Positions 1 through 6,155 of a stretch of DNA of 9,753 nt are shown piece by piece. The stretch spans positions 1 to 9,753 of the forward strand of contig CAZGKY010000076.1 in assembly GCA_964525625.1 (NCBI GenBank), in the 5' to 3' direction. How positions within the stretch are numbered: the stretch's first letter is position 1; each line of letters starts with the position of its first letter. A program made the position numbers and the translations under genes. The notes beneath the pieces were generated by a model, which made no database searches, was not told the origin of the DNA, and saw only the letters and a list, made by a program, of their open reading frames with translations. Source of the DNA: Stramentimicrobium sp964525625 (GTDB taxonomy: Bacteria > Atribacterota > Phoenicimicrobiia > Phoenicimicrobiales > Stramentimicrobiaceae).

Positions 1-56
1 TTCGAGAAGGCGGTAGAACTATTGCCGCAGGTGTAGTTACTGAGATTATTGAATAG
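1..56 (+). CDS. tuf: Elongation factor Tu, C-terminal end only (partial)
   Basis: Only the last 17 complete codons are present, in frame from position 3 (the first two bases belong to a cut codon) to a TAG stop at 54-56. They read REGGRTIAAGVVTEIIE, which matches the conserved C-terminal strand of domain 3 of EF-Tu, where the usual form is REGGRTVGAGVVTEI. EF-Tu is the GTPase that carries aminoacyl-tRNA to the ribosomal A site; none of the GTP-binding domain lies in the window. A tuf gene directly before rpsJ is the common bacterial str-S10 arrangement. The gap to rpsJ is only 36 nt with no visible terminator, so read-through from tuf into rpsJ is likely. The Ala in place of the usual Gly in TIAAG is a small variation. 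Confidence 0.95.
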   Translation, partial: REGGRTIAAGVVTEIIE

Positions 57-92
57 ATAAGCCTAAGTATTGGAGGAGGTAGAAGATATTAC

Positions 93-401
93 ATGCAAAA
101 AATAAGGATAAGGCTAAGGGCATATGATCATAGAATACTTGATAATTCAGCTTTAAAAATAATTGATGCTATTAAAAAAACTGGAGGTAAATATTCTGGT
201 CCAATACCTTTACCAACTGAAATAAATAAATATTGTGTATTAAGATCGCCTCATGTAGATAAAAAATCGAGAGAACAGTTTGAAATGAGAACACATAAAA
301 GAATGATAGATATTATCGATCCATCAGCAAAATCTGTTGAGGCCTTAATGCATTTGGATTTACCTTCTGGTGTAGACATTGAAATAAAAACTTTGGACTA
401 A
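93..401 (+). CDS. rpsJ: 30S ribosomal protein S10 (NusE)
   Basis: The 102-residue product is full length for S10 (about 102-103). S10 sits in the head of the 30S subunit. As NusE it also joins NusB in transcription antitermination and, in several bacteria, links NusG to the ribosome. Recognisable blocks are IRIRLRAYDHR (residues 4-14), the loop GPIPLPTE (36-43), SPHVDKKSREQFEMRTHKR (52-70) and LMHLDLPSGVDIEI (85-98). The ATG is preceded by a very strong Shine-Dalgarno GGAGGAGGT (72-80); the spacing is slightly long at 12 nt. It follows tuf by 36 nt. Unusually, it is separated from rplC by 172 nt, so rpsJ may end one transcript unit together with tuf. The identification is secure. Confidence 0.98.
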   Translation: MQKIRIRLRAYDHRILDNSALKIIDAIKKTGGKYSGPIPLPTEINKYCVLRSPHVDKKSREQFEMRTHKRMIDIIDPSAKSVEALMHLDLPSGVDIEIKTLD

Positions 402-507
402 TTGGGTCTAGATAATTACTGTTATAAATTACAAGATATCAAAATATTACAAAAAGTTCTAATTAAGAAATAATTAATAATAATGATCAATCAAAAAGAT
501 ATTGATT

Positions 508-537
508 TTGGCAGAATATTGTTTAAAACAATATTCT
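508..537 (+). promoter_or_regulatory. Possible sigma70-type promoter ahead of rplC (weak)
   Basis: TTGGCA (508-513, five of six matches to TTGACA) is followed after 18 nt by TATTCT (532-537, four of six matches to TATAAT). Transcription would start near 544, just before the rplC Shine-Dalgarno. The inverted repeat at 511-539 lies almost exactly across this pair, as a repressor operator would. Chance matches are frequent in AT-rich DNA, so this is a tentative call supported mainly by the unusual length of the spacer. Confidence 0.25.
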
Positions 538-539
538 GC
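511..539. promoter_or_regulatory. Perfect 14-bp inverted repeat in the rpsJ-rplC spacer
   Basis: The arms gcagaatattgttt (511-524) and aaacaatattctgc (526-539) are exact reverse complements around a single central A. In RNA this would fold into a long AU-rich stem-loop. A flanking pair, agatatt (497-503) and aatatct (541-547), could extend it after an internal bulge. A competing small stem, aatcaa (489-494) with ttgatt (502-507), shares bases with the flanking pair. No T-run follows on either strand, so it does not look like an intrinsic terminator. It ends 19 nt before the rplC Shine-Dalgarno. It could be an mRNA target for autogenous control, an RNase processing site or a DNA operator; the sequence does not decide between these. 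Confidence 0.65.
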
Positions 540-573
540 AAATATCTGAAAAATTGCTGGGAGGTGCAGGATA

Positions 574-1200
574 GTGAAAACCGGATTGTTAGGTAAAAAA
601 ATCGGTATGACTAGTATCTTTTTAGAAAATGGAGATTCAATAGGGGTTACGGTGCTACAAGCTGGCCCCTGTATTGTTGTAAATAAAAGAGAAAAAGATA
701 GAGATAACTATGAAGCTCTACAGCTTGGATATATAAACATAAATAAAAAAAATAGCATAAACAAACCATTAAGTGGTTATTTTAAAAAGCAGAATGTATC
801 ACCTTATAAATATATTAAAGAATTTAGATTTAATGAAATAGGAAAATATGAAATTGGTAATGAAATAAAAGTTGATATATTTAAAGAGGGAGAAAAGGTA
901 AATGTTATTGGGATGACCAAAGGCCGTGGTTTTGCTGGTTCAATTAAAAGACATAATTTTTCTGGAGGCCCTAAGACTCATGGTCAAAAAGAGTATTATC
1001 GGGCTCCTGGTTCTATTGGTGCCACAGATGCTGCTCGTGTTTTTAAAGGCAAGAAACTGCCGGGAAGAATGGGGAATAATAAAGTAAAAATAAAGAATAT
1101 AGAGATTGTTAAAATTGATTCTAATAGAAATTTACTTTTATTAAAAGGAGCAATACCTGGCCCCAATAATAGTCTAGTAGCAATTGAAAAAGTGTCCTAA
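574..1200 (+). CDS. rplC: 50S ribosomal protein L3
   Basis: The 208-residue product is normal length for L3 (about 205-210). L3 is an early 23S rRNA-binding protein whose long extension reaches the peptidyl-transferase centre. Landmarks are the N-terminal LLGKKIGMT (residues 5-13), TKGRGFAGSIKRHNF (115-129) and the extension THGQKEYYRAPGSIG (135-149) followed by RVFKGKKLPGRMGN (155-168). The start is GTG at 574, chosen because Shine-Dalgarno GGGAGGTG (559-566) is 7 nt upstream and the protein begins exactly where the family does (MKTGLLGKKIG). It opens a tightly packed run of genes and is 40 nt from rplD. The position after SIG is ATDAA, without the Gln that E. coli L3 has there as a methylation site; many Gram-positive L3 proteins also lack it. 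Confidence 0.98.
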   Translation: MKTGLLGKKIGMTSIFLENGDSIGVTVLQAGPCIVVNKREKDRDNYEALQLGYININKKNSINKPLSGYFKKQNVSPYKYIKEFRFNEIGKYEIGNEIKVDIFKEGEKVNVIGMTKGRGFAGSIKRHNFSGGPKTHGQKEYYRAPGSIGATDAARVFKGKKLPGRMGNNKVKIKNIEIVKIDSNRNLLLLKGAIPGPNNSLVAIEKVS

Positions 1201-1240
1201 TTACGATATTCTGATTCTACACAGGAAGGAGAAAAGTACT

Positions 1241-1867
1241 ATGGTGGAAATGAATGTACATACCATAGATGGGGAAAAAGTTGGTGAAATAAAACTAAAC
1301 GATAATTTGTTTAATGCAAAAATAAACAAACATATCGTTTATCAAATTGTAAAAAGATATCTTGCTGAAAGGAGAAGAGGTACCGCCTCTACAAAAAATA
1401 GAAGCGAAGTAAGTGGCGGAGGGAAAAAACCATGGCGCCAAAAAGGAACTGGTCGGGCTAGGGCAGGTTCCATACGTTCTCCGCTTTGGGTTGGTGGAGG
1501 AGTTGTTTTTGGTCCAGAAAATAGAGACTATGGTTATTCGATACCACAAAAAATGCGTTTGGTTGCCCTAAAATCTGTTTTGACTGATAAAGTGAAAAAT
1601 AAGGAAATTATTATTTTAGATAAATTAGAGCTGAAAAATGGGAAAACCAAAGATATTACCAACTTATTTAATAATTTACATTTAGATAGCGATAAAGTGC
1701 TTATTGTAATAGATAAAGAAGATGAATTATTAAAAAGAGCTGTTCGTAATTTAGAAGATGCTATGGTCATTACAGCCAATAAAATTAATACCTATGACCT
1801 TCTTAACCATAAAAAAGTATTAATAACTAAAGATGCCTTGAAAATTATTGAGGAGGTATTTGAATAA
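1241..1867 (+). CDS. rplD: 50S ribosomal protein L4
   Basis: The 208-residue protein matches L4 (about 200-207 usual). L4 binds 23S rRNA, and its long loop lines the peptide exit tunnel. In E. coli it also represses its own S10 operon through the mRNA leader. The loop is clear at about residues 46-100: RGTASTKNRSEVSGGG, then KPWRQKGTGRARAGSIRSP, then WVGGGVVFGP. The ATG at 1241 has Shine-Dalgarno AAGGAG (1226-1231) at 9 nt. The frame also runs upstream to an ATG at 1184 inside rplC, but those 19 residues do not resemble L4 and have no ribosome-binding site in front. The stop TAA shares one base with the rplW start (TAATG), indicating coupled translation. No leader like that of E. coli is visible before rpsJ. 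Confidence 0.97.
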   Translation: MVEMNVHTIDGEKVGEIKLNDNLFNAKINKHIVYQIVKRYLAERRRGTASTKNRSEVSGGGKKPWRQKGTGRARAGSIRSPLWVGGGVVFGPENRDYGYSIPQKMRLVALKSVLTDKVKNKEIIILDKLELKNGKTKDITNLFNNLHLDSDKVLIVIDKEDELLKRAVRNLEDAMVITANKINTYDLLNHKKVLITKDALKIIEEVFE

Positions 1868-2154
1868 TGACCTCTACCAAGATGGTATTAATTCACCCTA
1901 TTATTTCAGAAAAAAGTGTTAAAGATAAGGAATTTAATAAATATCTTTTTAAAGTTAATATTAACTCTAACAAATCGGAAATAAAAAAGGCTATTGAAGA
2001 TAAATTTAAGGTAAAAGTTGATAAAGTAAATACTATAAATGTACCTGCAAAAACGAGAAGAATGGGAAAGTATATTGGAAAGACTTCAAAATGGAAAAAA
2101 GTGATTATTACTGTAAAAGCAGGACAATCAATCAAAGAACTAGATAATATTTAA
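1867..2154 (+). CDS. rplW: 50S ribosomal protein L23
   Basis: The 95-residue product is standard for bacterial L23. It sits at the exit of the peptide tunnel and is the docking site for trigger factor and the signal recognition particle. Recognisable parts are LIHPIISEKSV (residues 8-18), YLFKVNINSNKSEIKKAIE (26-44), where the family has F-V...A-K-EIK-AVE, the basic loop KTRRMGKYIGKTSKWKKVI (62-80), and the final strand ITVKAGQSI. Its ATG overlaps the rplD stop by one base. The Shine-Dalgarno GAGGAGGT (1850-1857) lies inside the last codons of rplD, so its translation is probably coupled to L4. rplB follows after 34 nt. Confidence 0.97.
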   Translation: MTSTKMVLIHPIISEKSVKDKEFNKYLFKVNINSNKSEIKKAIEDKFKVKVDKVNTINVPAKTRRMGKYIGKTSKWKKVIITVKAGQSIKELDNI

Positions 2155-2188
2155 TACAAGTATTATATAAAGAAAGGTGTAGATTAAA

Positions 2189-3019
2189 GTGGTTGATATA
2201 AAAAAGTATAAACCAACATCAGCAGGAATAAGATTTATGACTGTTTCTACCTTTGAAGATGTAACTCGTGACAAACCAGAAAAAGGATTAACTAAAGGAA
2301 GAACTAAAAAAGCTGGTAGAAATAATACTGGTAGTATCATGGTAAGAAGAAGAGGTGGAGGTAGAAAAAGAAAATATAGATTTATAGATTTCCTTAGAGA
2401 GAAGGAGGGAATACCTGCTAAAGTGGCAGAGATTGAGTATGATCCCAATAGATCAGCTAGAATTGCATTGCTCAATTATCAAGATGGGGAAAAAAGATAT
2501 ATTATCTGTCCCGATAATTTAAAAGTTGGTGATACTGTTATAGCGGGACCTAATGCCGAGATAAAAATAGGTAATACTAAAGCACTAAAAGATATTCCTG
2601 AAGGAACTTTTATTCATAATATTGAGTTAAAAAAGGGTCAGGGTGCAGTTTTAGTGCGATCAGCTGGGGTGAGTGCTCAAATATTAGCCAAAGAAGGAAA
2701 ATATGCTCACGTTAAACTGCCATCTGGTGAAGTAAGGCTTATTGCCTTAGATTGTTATGCTACAATTGGTCAGGTAGGAAATCTAAACCATGCTAATATT
2801 AATTTGGGTAAAGCTGGAAAAAGCAGATGGAAAGGCAGAAGACCAAAAGTTAGAGGAGTAGCAATGAATCCTGTTGATCATCCCCTGGGCGGAGGGGAAG
2901 GCAAAACCTCAGGTGGTAGACATCCTTCTTCCCCCACTGGATTACTAGCAAAGGGGTATCGTACCAGAAAGAAAAAAAAGAATACTGATAGGTTTATTGT
3001 AAAAAGAAGGACAAATTAG
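2189..3019 (+). CDS. rplB: 50S ribosomal protein L2
   Basis: The 276-residue product is full length for L2 (about 273-277), one of the most conserved ribosomal proteins. It is needed for subunit joining and sits near the peptidyl-transferase centre. Landmarks are KYKPTSAGIRFMTV (residues 6-19), the RNA-binding OB-like part GRNNTGSIMVRRRGGGRKR (43-61), GQVGNLNH (194-201), GKAGKSRWKGRRPKVRG (207-223) and MNPVDHPLGGGEG (226-238). The GTG start at 2189 has Shine-Dalgarno AAAGGTG (2173-2179) at 9 nt and gives the usual family N-terminus. Two positions depart from the common consensus: Leu233, where HPHGGGEG is most frequent, and SPTG (248-251), where SPWG is usual. The central His231 is kept. Confidence 0.98.
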   Translation: MVDIKKYKPTSAGIRFMTVSTFEDVTRDKPEKGLTKGRTKKAGRNNTGSIMVRRRGGGRKRKYRFIDFLREKEGIPAKVAEIEYDPNRSARIALLNYQDGEKRYIICPDNLKVGDTVIAGPNAEIKIGNTKALKDIPEGTFIHNIELKKGQGAVLVRSAGVSAQILAKEGKYAHVKLPSGEVRLIALDCYATIGQVGNLNHANINLGKAGKSRWKGRRPKVRGVAMNPVDHPLGGGEGKTSGGRHPSSPTGLLAKGYRTRKKKKNTDRFIVKRRTN

Positions 3020-3040
3020 ATTAAGGGGGGTAATGGAAAT

Positions 3041-3325
3041 ATGTCGAGATCAATTAAAAAAGGGCCATATATTGATGAAAAATTGTTAAAGAAAATCCGG
3101 GAACTGAATAGAAAAAGAAAGAAGGAACCTATTAAAACATGGTCTAGAGATTCAACTATTTTCCCTCTAATGGTTGGACATACTATTGCAGTTCATGATG
3201 GGAAAAAACATGTTCCAGTATATATCACTGAAAATATGGTAGGACATAAATTGGGTGAATTTGCTCCGACCAGAAAATTTAAAGGGCATGGTGCCCATAC
3301 TGAAAGGTCTACTGCAATTAAATAA
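3041..3325 (+). CDS. rpsS: 30S ribosomal protein S19
   Basis: The 94-residue protein is typical S19 (about 92-95). With S13 it forms the head contact to the 50S subunit and lies near A-site tRNA. Motifs are SRSIKKGPYID (residues 2-12), IKTWSRDSTIFPLMVGHTIAVHDGK (31-55, in part), HVPVYITENMVGHKLGEFAPTR (57-78, in part) and FKGHG (80-84). The start ATG is preceded by a G-run ribosome-binding site AAGGGGGG (3023-3030), 10 nt away. An out-of-frame ATG at 3033 lies too close to that site to be used. It follows rplB by 21 nt and precedes rplV by 37 nt. Confidence 0.98.
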   Translation: MSRSIKKGPYIDEKLLKKIRELNRKRKKEPIKTWSRDSTIFPLMVGHTIAVHDGKKHVPVYITENMVGHKLGEFAPTRKFKGHGAHTERSTAIK

Positions 3326-3362
3326 AATAATTTTACAATGGCATAGAAAGAGGAGGAATATT

Positions 3363-3707
3363 ATGGGTGTAAAATCAGTAGGAAGATATCTCCCAATATC
3401 ACCCAGAAAATGTCGCCGAATGATAGAAATGATTAAGGGGAAAGATGCTAGTAAAGCTTTATTGATTTTACAGTTTTCACCAAAGAGAACGGCAAAAATT
3501 ATATATAAAGTTCTTAAATCGGCTATTGCTAATGCTGAAAATAATCACAATAAGAATGTTGATGAGCTATATATTCATAAGGCATTTGTTGACGAAGGAC
3601 CAACATTAAAAAGATTTATGGCAAGAGCAATGGGTAGAGCCGCAAGAATTAATAAAAGGACTAGTCATATTACCATTGAAGTGGAAGAGAAAGGGGTTGA
3701 AGTATAA
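3363..3707 (+). CDS. rplV: 50S ribosomal protein L22
   Basis: The 114-residue product is normal for L22 (about 110-118). L22 contacts all domains of 23S rRNA, and its beta-hairpin reaches the exit tunnel beside L4; changes in that hairpin cause macrolide resistance in other bacteria. Evidence is GRYLPISPRKCRRM (residues 7-20), where the family has R-ISPRK-R-V, LKSAIANAENN (51-61), and the hairpin VDEGPTLKRFMARAMGRA (76-93) followed by RINKRTSHITI. The start is ATG 3363 with Shine-Dalgarno AGGAGG (3351-3356) at 6 nt. The frame extends upstream into rpsS, but without L22-like sequence. Its TAA is followed at once by the TTG start of rpsC. Confidence 0.98.
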   Translation: MGVKSVGRYLPISPRKCRRMIEMIKGKDASKALLILQFSPKRTAKIIYKVLKSAIANAENNHNKNVDELYIHKAFVDEGPTLKRFMARAMGRAARINKRTSHITIEVEEKGVEV

Positions 3708-4463
3708 TTGGGACAAAAAGTTCACCCAAAAGGTTTACGTCTGGGAATAATTAAAGATTGGGATATTAAGTGGTTTAGCCAGAAAAAATATAGTCAGCTT
3801 GTTTATGAAGATTACAATATTAGAAAATATATAAAAGATACTCTGGCACATGCTGGTGTTTCTGTTGTTAATATTGAAAGAATTGCTAATAGAATTAGAA
3901 TCACCATAAATTGTGCCAGACCAGGAATCATTATTGGAAGAAAAGGTACTGAAGTTAATAAATTAAAAGATAATTTATCAAAGATAGTTAATGGAGAGAT
4001 TCAGATAAATATCAAAGAAATAAAAATTCCAGAAATTGATGCCCAATTAGTTGCTGAAGATATTGCTAACCAAATTTTACGTAGAGCTGCAGTAAGAAGA
4101 GTTATGAAGCAAGCCGCTGCCCGAGCTATCAAGATGAAGGCAGCAGGAATAAAAATAATGGTTTCAGGAAGGATAGGTGGCGCGGAAATTGCTAGAACAG
4201 AATGGCATATGGAAGGGAGGCTACCTCTTCATACTTTAAGGGCTGATATTGATTACGGATTTGCTGAAGCAAACACTACTTATGGGAAAATTGGTATAAA
4301 AGTATGGATATTTAAGGGAGAAGTTTTACCAAAGGAAATTAATACTGAAAATTTACTTGAACAATCTGGTGAAATTATCAGTGATAAATCTGAACAAAAT
4401 TTAATAGATGAATCAAAATATGAAAAAAGTCTAAGGGGGGATAAAAATGCTTCAACCAACTAG
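3708..4463 (+). CDS. rpsC: 30S ribosomal protein S3 with C-terminal extension
   Basis: The 251-residue product is longer than most S3 proteins (about 210-235). S3 lines the mRNA entry channel and helps unwind mRNA. The N-terminus GQKVHPKGLRLGI (residues 2-14) is typical. The KH domain carries the loop IIGRKG (75-80), and the C-terminal domain has MVSGRIGGAEIARTEW (151-166), GRLPLHTLRADIDYG (170-184) and YGKIGIKVWIFKGEVLP (192-208). Residues 209-251 form an acidic, Asn/Ser-rich tail with no family motif that I recognise. The start is TTG, directly after the rplV stop, with AAGGGG (3691-3696) upstream; it gives the exact family N-terminus. The last 17 nt overlap rplP, and the rplP ribosome-binding site lies within the tail codons, which suggests translational coupling. 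Confidence 0.97.
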   Translation: MGQKVHPKGLRLGIIKDWDIKWFSQKKYSQLVYEDYNIRKYIKDTLAHAGVSVVNIERIANRIRITINCARPGIIIGRKGTEVNKLKDNLSKIVNGEIQINIKEIKIPEIDAQLVAEDIANQILRRAAVRRVMKQAAARAIKMKAAGIKIMVSGRIGGAEIARTEWHMEGRLPLHTLRADIDYGFAEANTTYGKIGIKVWIFKGEVLPKEINTENLLEQSGEIISDKSEQNLIDESKYEKSLRGDKNASTN

Positions 4464-4869
4464 AACTAAATATCGAAAAATGCAACGGGGTAAAATACAT
4501 GGCAATGCTCATAAGGGGCATTTGATTTCTTTTGGAGAATACGGCTTACAAGCATTACAACCTTCTTGGATTACTAGTGCCCAAATAGAAGCCGCCAGGA
4601 TTGCAGTAACACATGCTGTTAAAAGAGGAGGTAAGGTCTGGATTAGAATATTTCCTCATAAATCTGTTACTAAAAAACCTGCTGAAACAAGAATGGGCAA
4701 AGGAAAGGGTTCACCAGAGTTTTGGGTGGCTACAGTAAAACCTGGTACCGTTTTATTTGAACTTGGCGGTGTTGAAGAGGAAATAGCTAGAGAGGCAATG
4801 AGACTAGCATCTCATAAATTACCAATTAAAACTAGATTTATTACACGAGAAGAACAGGTGGTGGGATAA
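4447..4869 (+). CDS. rplP: 50S ribosomal protein L16
   Basis: The 140-residue protein is normal for L16 (about 136-145). It binds near the A site of the 50S subunit and positions tRNA. Motifs are MLQPTRTKYRKMQRG (residues 1-15), close to the usual MLMPKRTKYRK-QRG, FGEYGLQAL (29-37), WITSAQIEAARIA (41-53) and the central ETRMGKGKGSPEFWVA (80-95). The Arg in TRMGKGKG corresponds to the arginine hydroxylated in E. coli L16. ATG 4447 has AAGGGGGG (4433-4440) 6 nt upstream, and the start lies inside the end of rpsC. The stop TAA is one base from the TTG start of rpmC. Confidence 0.98.
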   Translation: MLQPTRTKYRKMQRGKIHGNAHKGHLISFGEYGLQALQPSWITSAQIEAARIAVTHAVKRGGKVWIRIFPHKSVTKKPAETRMGKGKGSPEFWVATVKPGTVLFELGGVEEEIAREAMRLASHKLPIKTRFITREEQVVG

Positions 4870-4870
4870 A

Positions 4871-5098
4871 TTGAAAGCAAATTCGTTAAGAGATTTATCA
4901 AATGAGGAATTAGATAAAAAACTATCTGATTTAAGAGATGAATTATTTAGTTTACGTTTTCAATCAGTAACTGGACAATTGAGTAATTATATGAAAATTA
5001 AAGAAGTTAAGCATGATATTGCGAGAATTAAGACTATTTTAAGAGAAAGAGAATTAATATCAACTAAAAATAACCTAAATTATAAAAATATTTCTTAA
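4871..5098 (+). CDS. rpmC: 50S ribosomal protein L29
   Basis: The 75-residue product is slightly longer than most L29 proteins (about 60-70). L29 is a two-helix protein beside L23 at the tunnel exit. The family pattern is visible: LRDLSNEELDKKLSDLRDE (residues 6-24), ELFSLRFQSVTGQL (24-37), and the second helix IKEVKHDIARIKTILRERE (43-61). The last dozen residues, rich in Asn and Lys, are an extra tail. The start is TTG one base after the rplP stop, served by AGGTGG (4856-4861) within the rplP end; coupling with rplP is likely. rpsQ follows after 26 nt. Confidence 0.96.
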   Translation: MKANSLRDLSNEELDKKLSDLRDELFSLRFQSVTGQLSNYMKIKEVKHDIARIKTILRERELISTKNNLNYKNIS

Positions 5099-5124
5099 AA
5101 AATTGAAAATTAAGGTGATGTTCC

Positions 5125-5382
5125 ATGACTATTCCATCTGAAAGTAAAAGTAAAATAGGTATGGTAGTAAGCAATGCAATGGATAAATCTGTTGTTGTTC
5201 AAGTGAGCTACCTAGTTTCTCACCCGCTTTATAAGAAGAGAATTAGAAGAAGCTCAAAATTTATGGCACACGATGAAAAAAATATGTGTGAAGTTGGTGA
5301 CCAAGTAAAAATAGTCTCTACAAGGCCATTAAGTAAAAGAAAACGTTGGGAAGTGGTAGAGATTATACAAAAGAAAAAATAG
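5125..5382 (+). CDS. rpsQ: 30S ribosomal protein S17
   Basis: The 85-residue protein is typical S17 (about 80-90), an OB-fold primary binder of the 5' domain of 16S rRNA. Motifs are KIGMVVSNAMDKSVVVQV (residues 10-27), HPLYKKRIRRSSKFMAHDE (33-51), CEVGDQVKI (55-63) and the signature TRPLSKRKRWEVVEI (66-80). ATG 5125 has Shine-Dalgarno AAGGTGAT (5112-5119) at about 5 nt. It is the last gene of the classic S10 set. Only 36 nt separate it from rplN, with no convincing terminator, so transcription probably continues into the spc genes. Confidence 0.98.
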   Translation: MTIPSESKSKIGMVVSNAMDKSVVVQVSYLVSHPLYKKRIRRSSKFMAHDEKNMCEVGDQVKIVSTRPLSKRKRWEVVEIIQKKK

Positions 5383-5418
5383 TTTTTTTAACATGATTTA
5401 TAAGGGAGAGTGGCAAAA

Positions 5419-5787
5419 GTGATACAAATGCAATCAAAACTTATAGTAGCGGATAATTCTGGTGCGAAAAAAATACAATGTATAAAGGTTCTTGGTGGAA
5501 CAAAAAAAAGATATGCTAGAATTGGTGAAGTAATTGTGGCTTCGGTAAAAGAGGCAAATGTAGGAGGGGCTGCTAAAAAAGGAGACGTAGTAAAGGCTGT
5601 TATTGTTCGAACTAAAAAGGAAGTTCGTCGAACAGATGGTTCATATATTAGATTTGATGATAATGCTGCTGTAATTATCAATAATCAAAACGAGCCAATT
5701 GGGACCAGAATATTTGGTCCTGTAGCAAAAGAATTAAGAGAAAAAAAATTTATGAAAATTATTTCTCTTGCTCCCGAAGTTTTGTAG
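5419..5787 (+). CDS. rplN: 50S ribosomal protein L14
   Basis: The protein from GTG 5419 is exactly 122 residues, the standard length of L14, which forms an intersubunit bridge and contacts L19. It starts with IQMQSKLIVADNSGAKK (residues 2-18) and carries CIKVLGGTKKRYA (21-33), GDVVKAVIVRTKKEVRR (55-71) and the end RIFGPVAKELREKKFMKIISLAPEV (97-121, in part). An in-frame GTG at 5410 would add three residues, but the ribosome-binding site AAGGGAGAG (5402-5410) overlaps that codon. It is well placed, 8 nt from 5419, so 5419 is preferred. It opens the spc gene block and is 22 nt from rplX. Confidence 0.97.
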   Translation: MIQMQSKLIVADNSGAKKIQCIKVLGGTKKRYARIGEVIVASVKEANVGGAAKKGDVVKAVIVRTKKEVRRTDGSYIRFDDNAAVIINNQNEPIGTRIFGPVAKELREKKFMKIISLAPEVL

Positions 5788-5809
5788 CATTTAAGAAAGG
5801 AGAGTAAGC

Positions 5810-6142
5810 ATGTCAAAAGGGACAGCAAAGTTGAAGAAGGGAGATAATGTTTTAGTTATCTGTGGTGAAGATAAAGGGAAAAATGGTAAGATTATTGAAA
5901 TATTTCCACATAAAAATAGAGTAATTGTTGAAGGGATAAATTTTTTAAAAAAACATATGAAACCTACCCAGAAATCACCGCAGGGTGGAATAATAAGACA
6001 GGAAGGGCCTATAGACCTATCGAATATCCTTTTAATATGTAATAAGTGTAATAAACCTACCAACACTAAATATGGCTTGACAAAAGAAGGGAAAAAAGTT
6101 CGAGTTTGTAAAAAGTGTGGAGAAATTATTGATAAAGTCTAG
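5810..6142 (+). CDS. rplX: 50S ribosomal protein L24, four-cysteine form
   Basis: The 110-residue product is within the L24 range (about 101-115). L24 is an assembly-initiating 23S rRNA binder near the tunnel exit. The N-terminal KOW motif is seen at residues 9-36 (KKGDNVLVICGEDKGKNGKI), then RVIVEGINFLKKHMKPTQ (37-54) and GGIIRQEGPIDLSNI (59-73). The C-terminal part has two CxxC pairs, Cys77/Cys80 and Cys100/Cys103 (CNKC and CKKC), the pattern of L24 proteins that bind zinc. ATG 5810 has Shine-Dalgarno AAAGGAG (5796-5802) at 7 nt. The TAG stop overlaps the Shine-Dalgarno region of rplE, 13 nt upstream of that start. Confidence 0.98.
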   Translation: MSKGTAKLKKGDNVLVICGEDKGKNGKIIEIFPHKNRVIVEGINFLKKHMKPTQKSPQGGIIRQEGPIDLSNILLICNKCNKPTNTKYGLTKEGKKVRVCKKCGEIIDKV

Positions 6143-6155
6143 GAGGGTAAACATA

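Noticed and set aside
61..92. L4-type S10 leader regulator before rpsJ
   Set aside because: Only 36 nt separate tuf and rpsJ, mostly taken by the Shine-Dalgarno, which leaves no room for the long structured leader known in E. coli.
402..573. tRNA, small RNA or missing small gene in the longest spacer
   Set aside because: No cloverleaf, no T-loop-like sequence and no frame with a ribosome-binding site is visible. The only clear structure is the inverted repeat at 511-539.
1184..1240. Upstream in-frame extension of rplD (also seen for rplV, rplE, rpsH, rplF, rpsE and rplO)
   Set aside because: In each case the extra residues do not match the family, and a good Shine-Dalgarno stands just before the shorter, family-like start.
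1295..1549. Open frames on the minus strand across rplD, and similar ones across rplW, rplB, rplN, rplX, rplE and rpsE
   Set aside because: They lie inside secure ribosomal genes, have no ribosome-binding sites or family resemblance, and have the odd composition expected of antisense shadows.
5374..5389. A-run, TAG, T-run at the rpsQ end, resembling a terminator
   Set aside because: The stem would be only A-T pairs with a three-base loop formed by the stop codon. Without G-C pairs it would be unstable, and rplN follows after 36 nt in the same direction.
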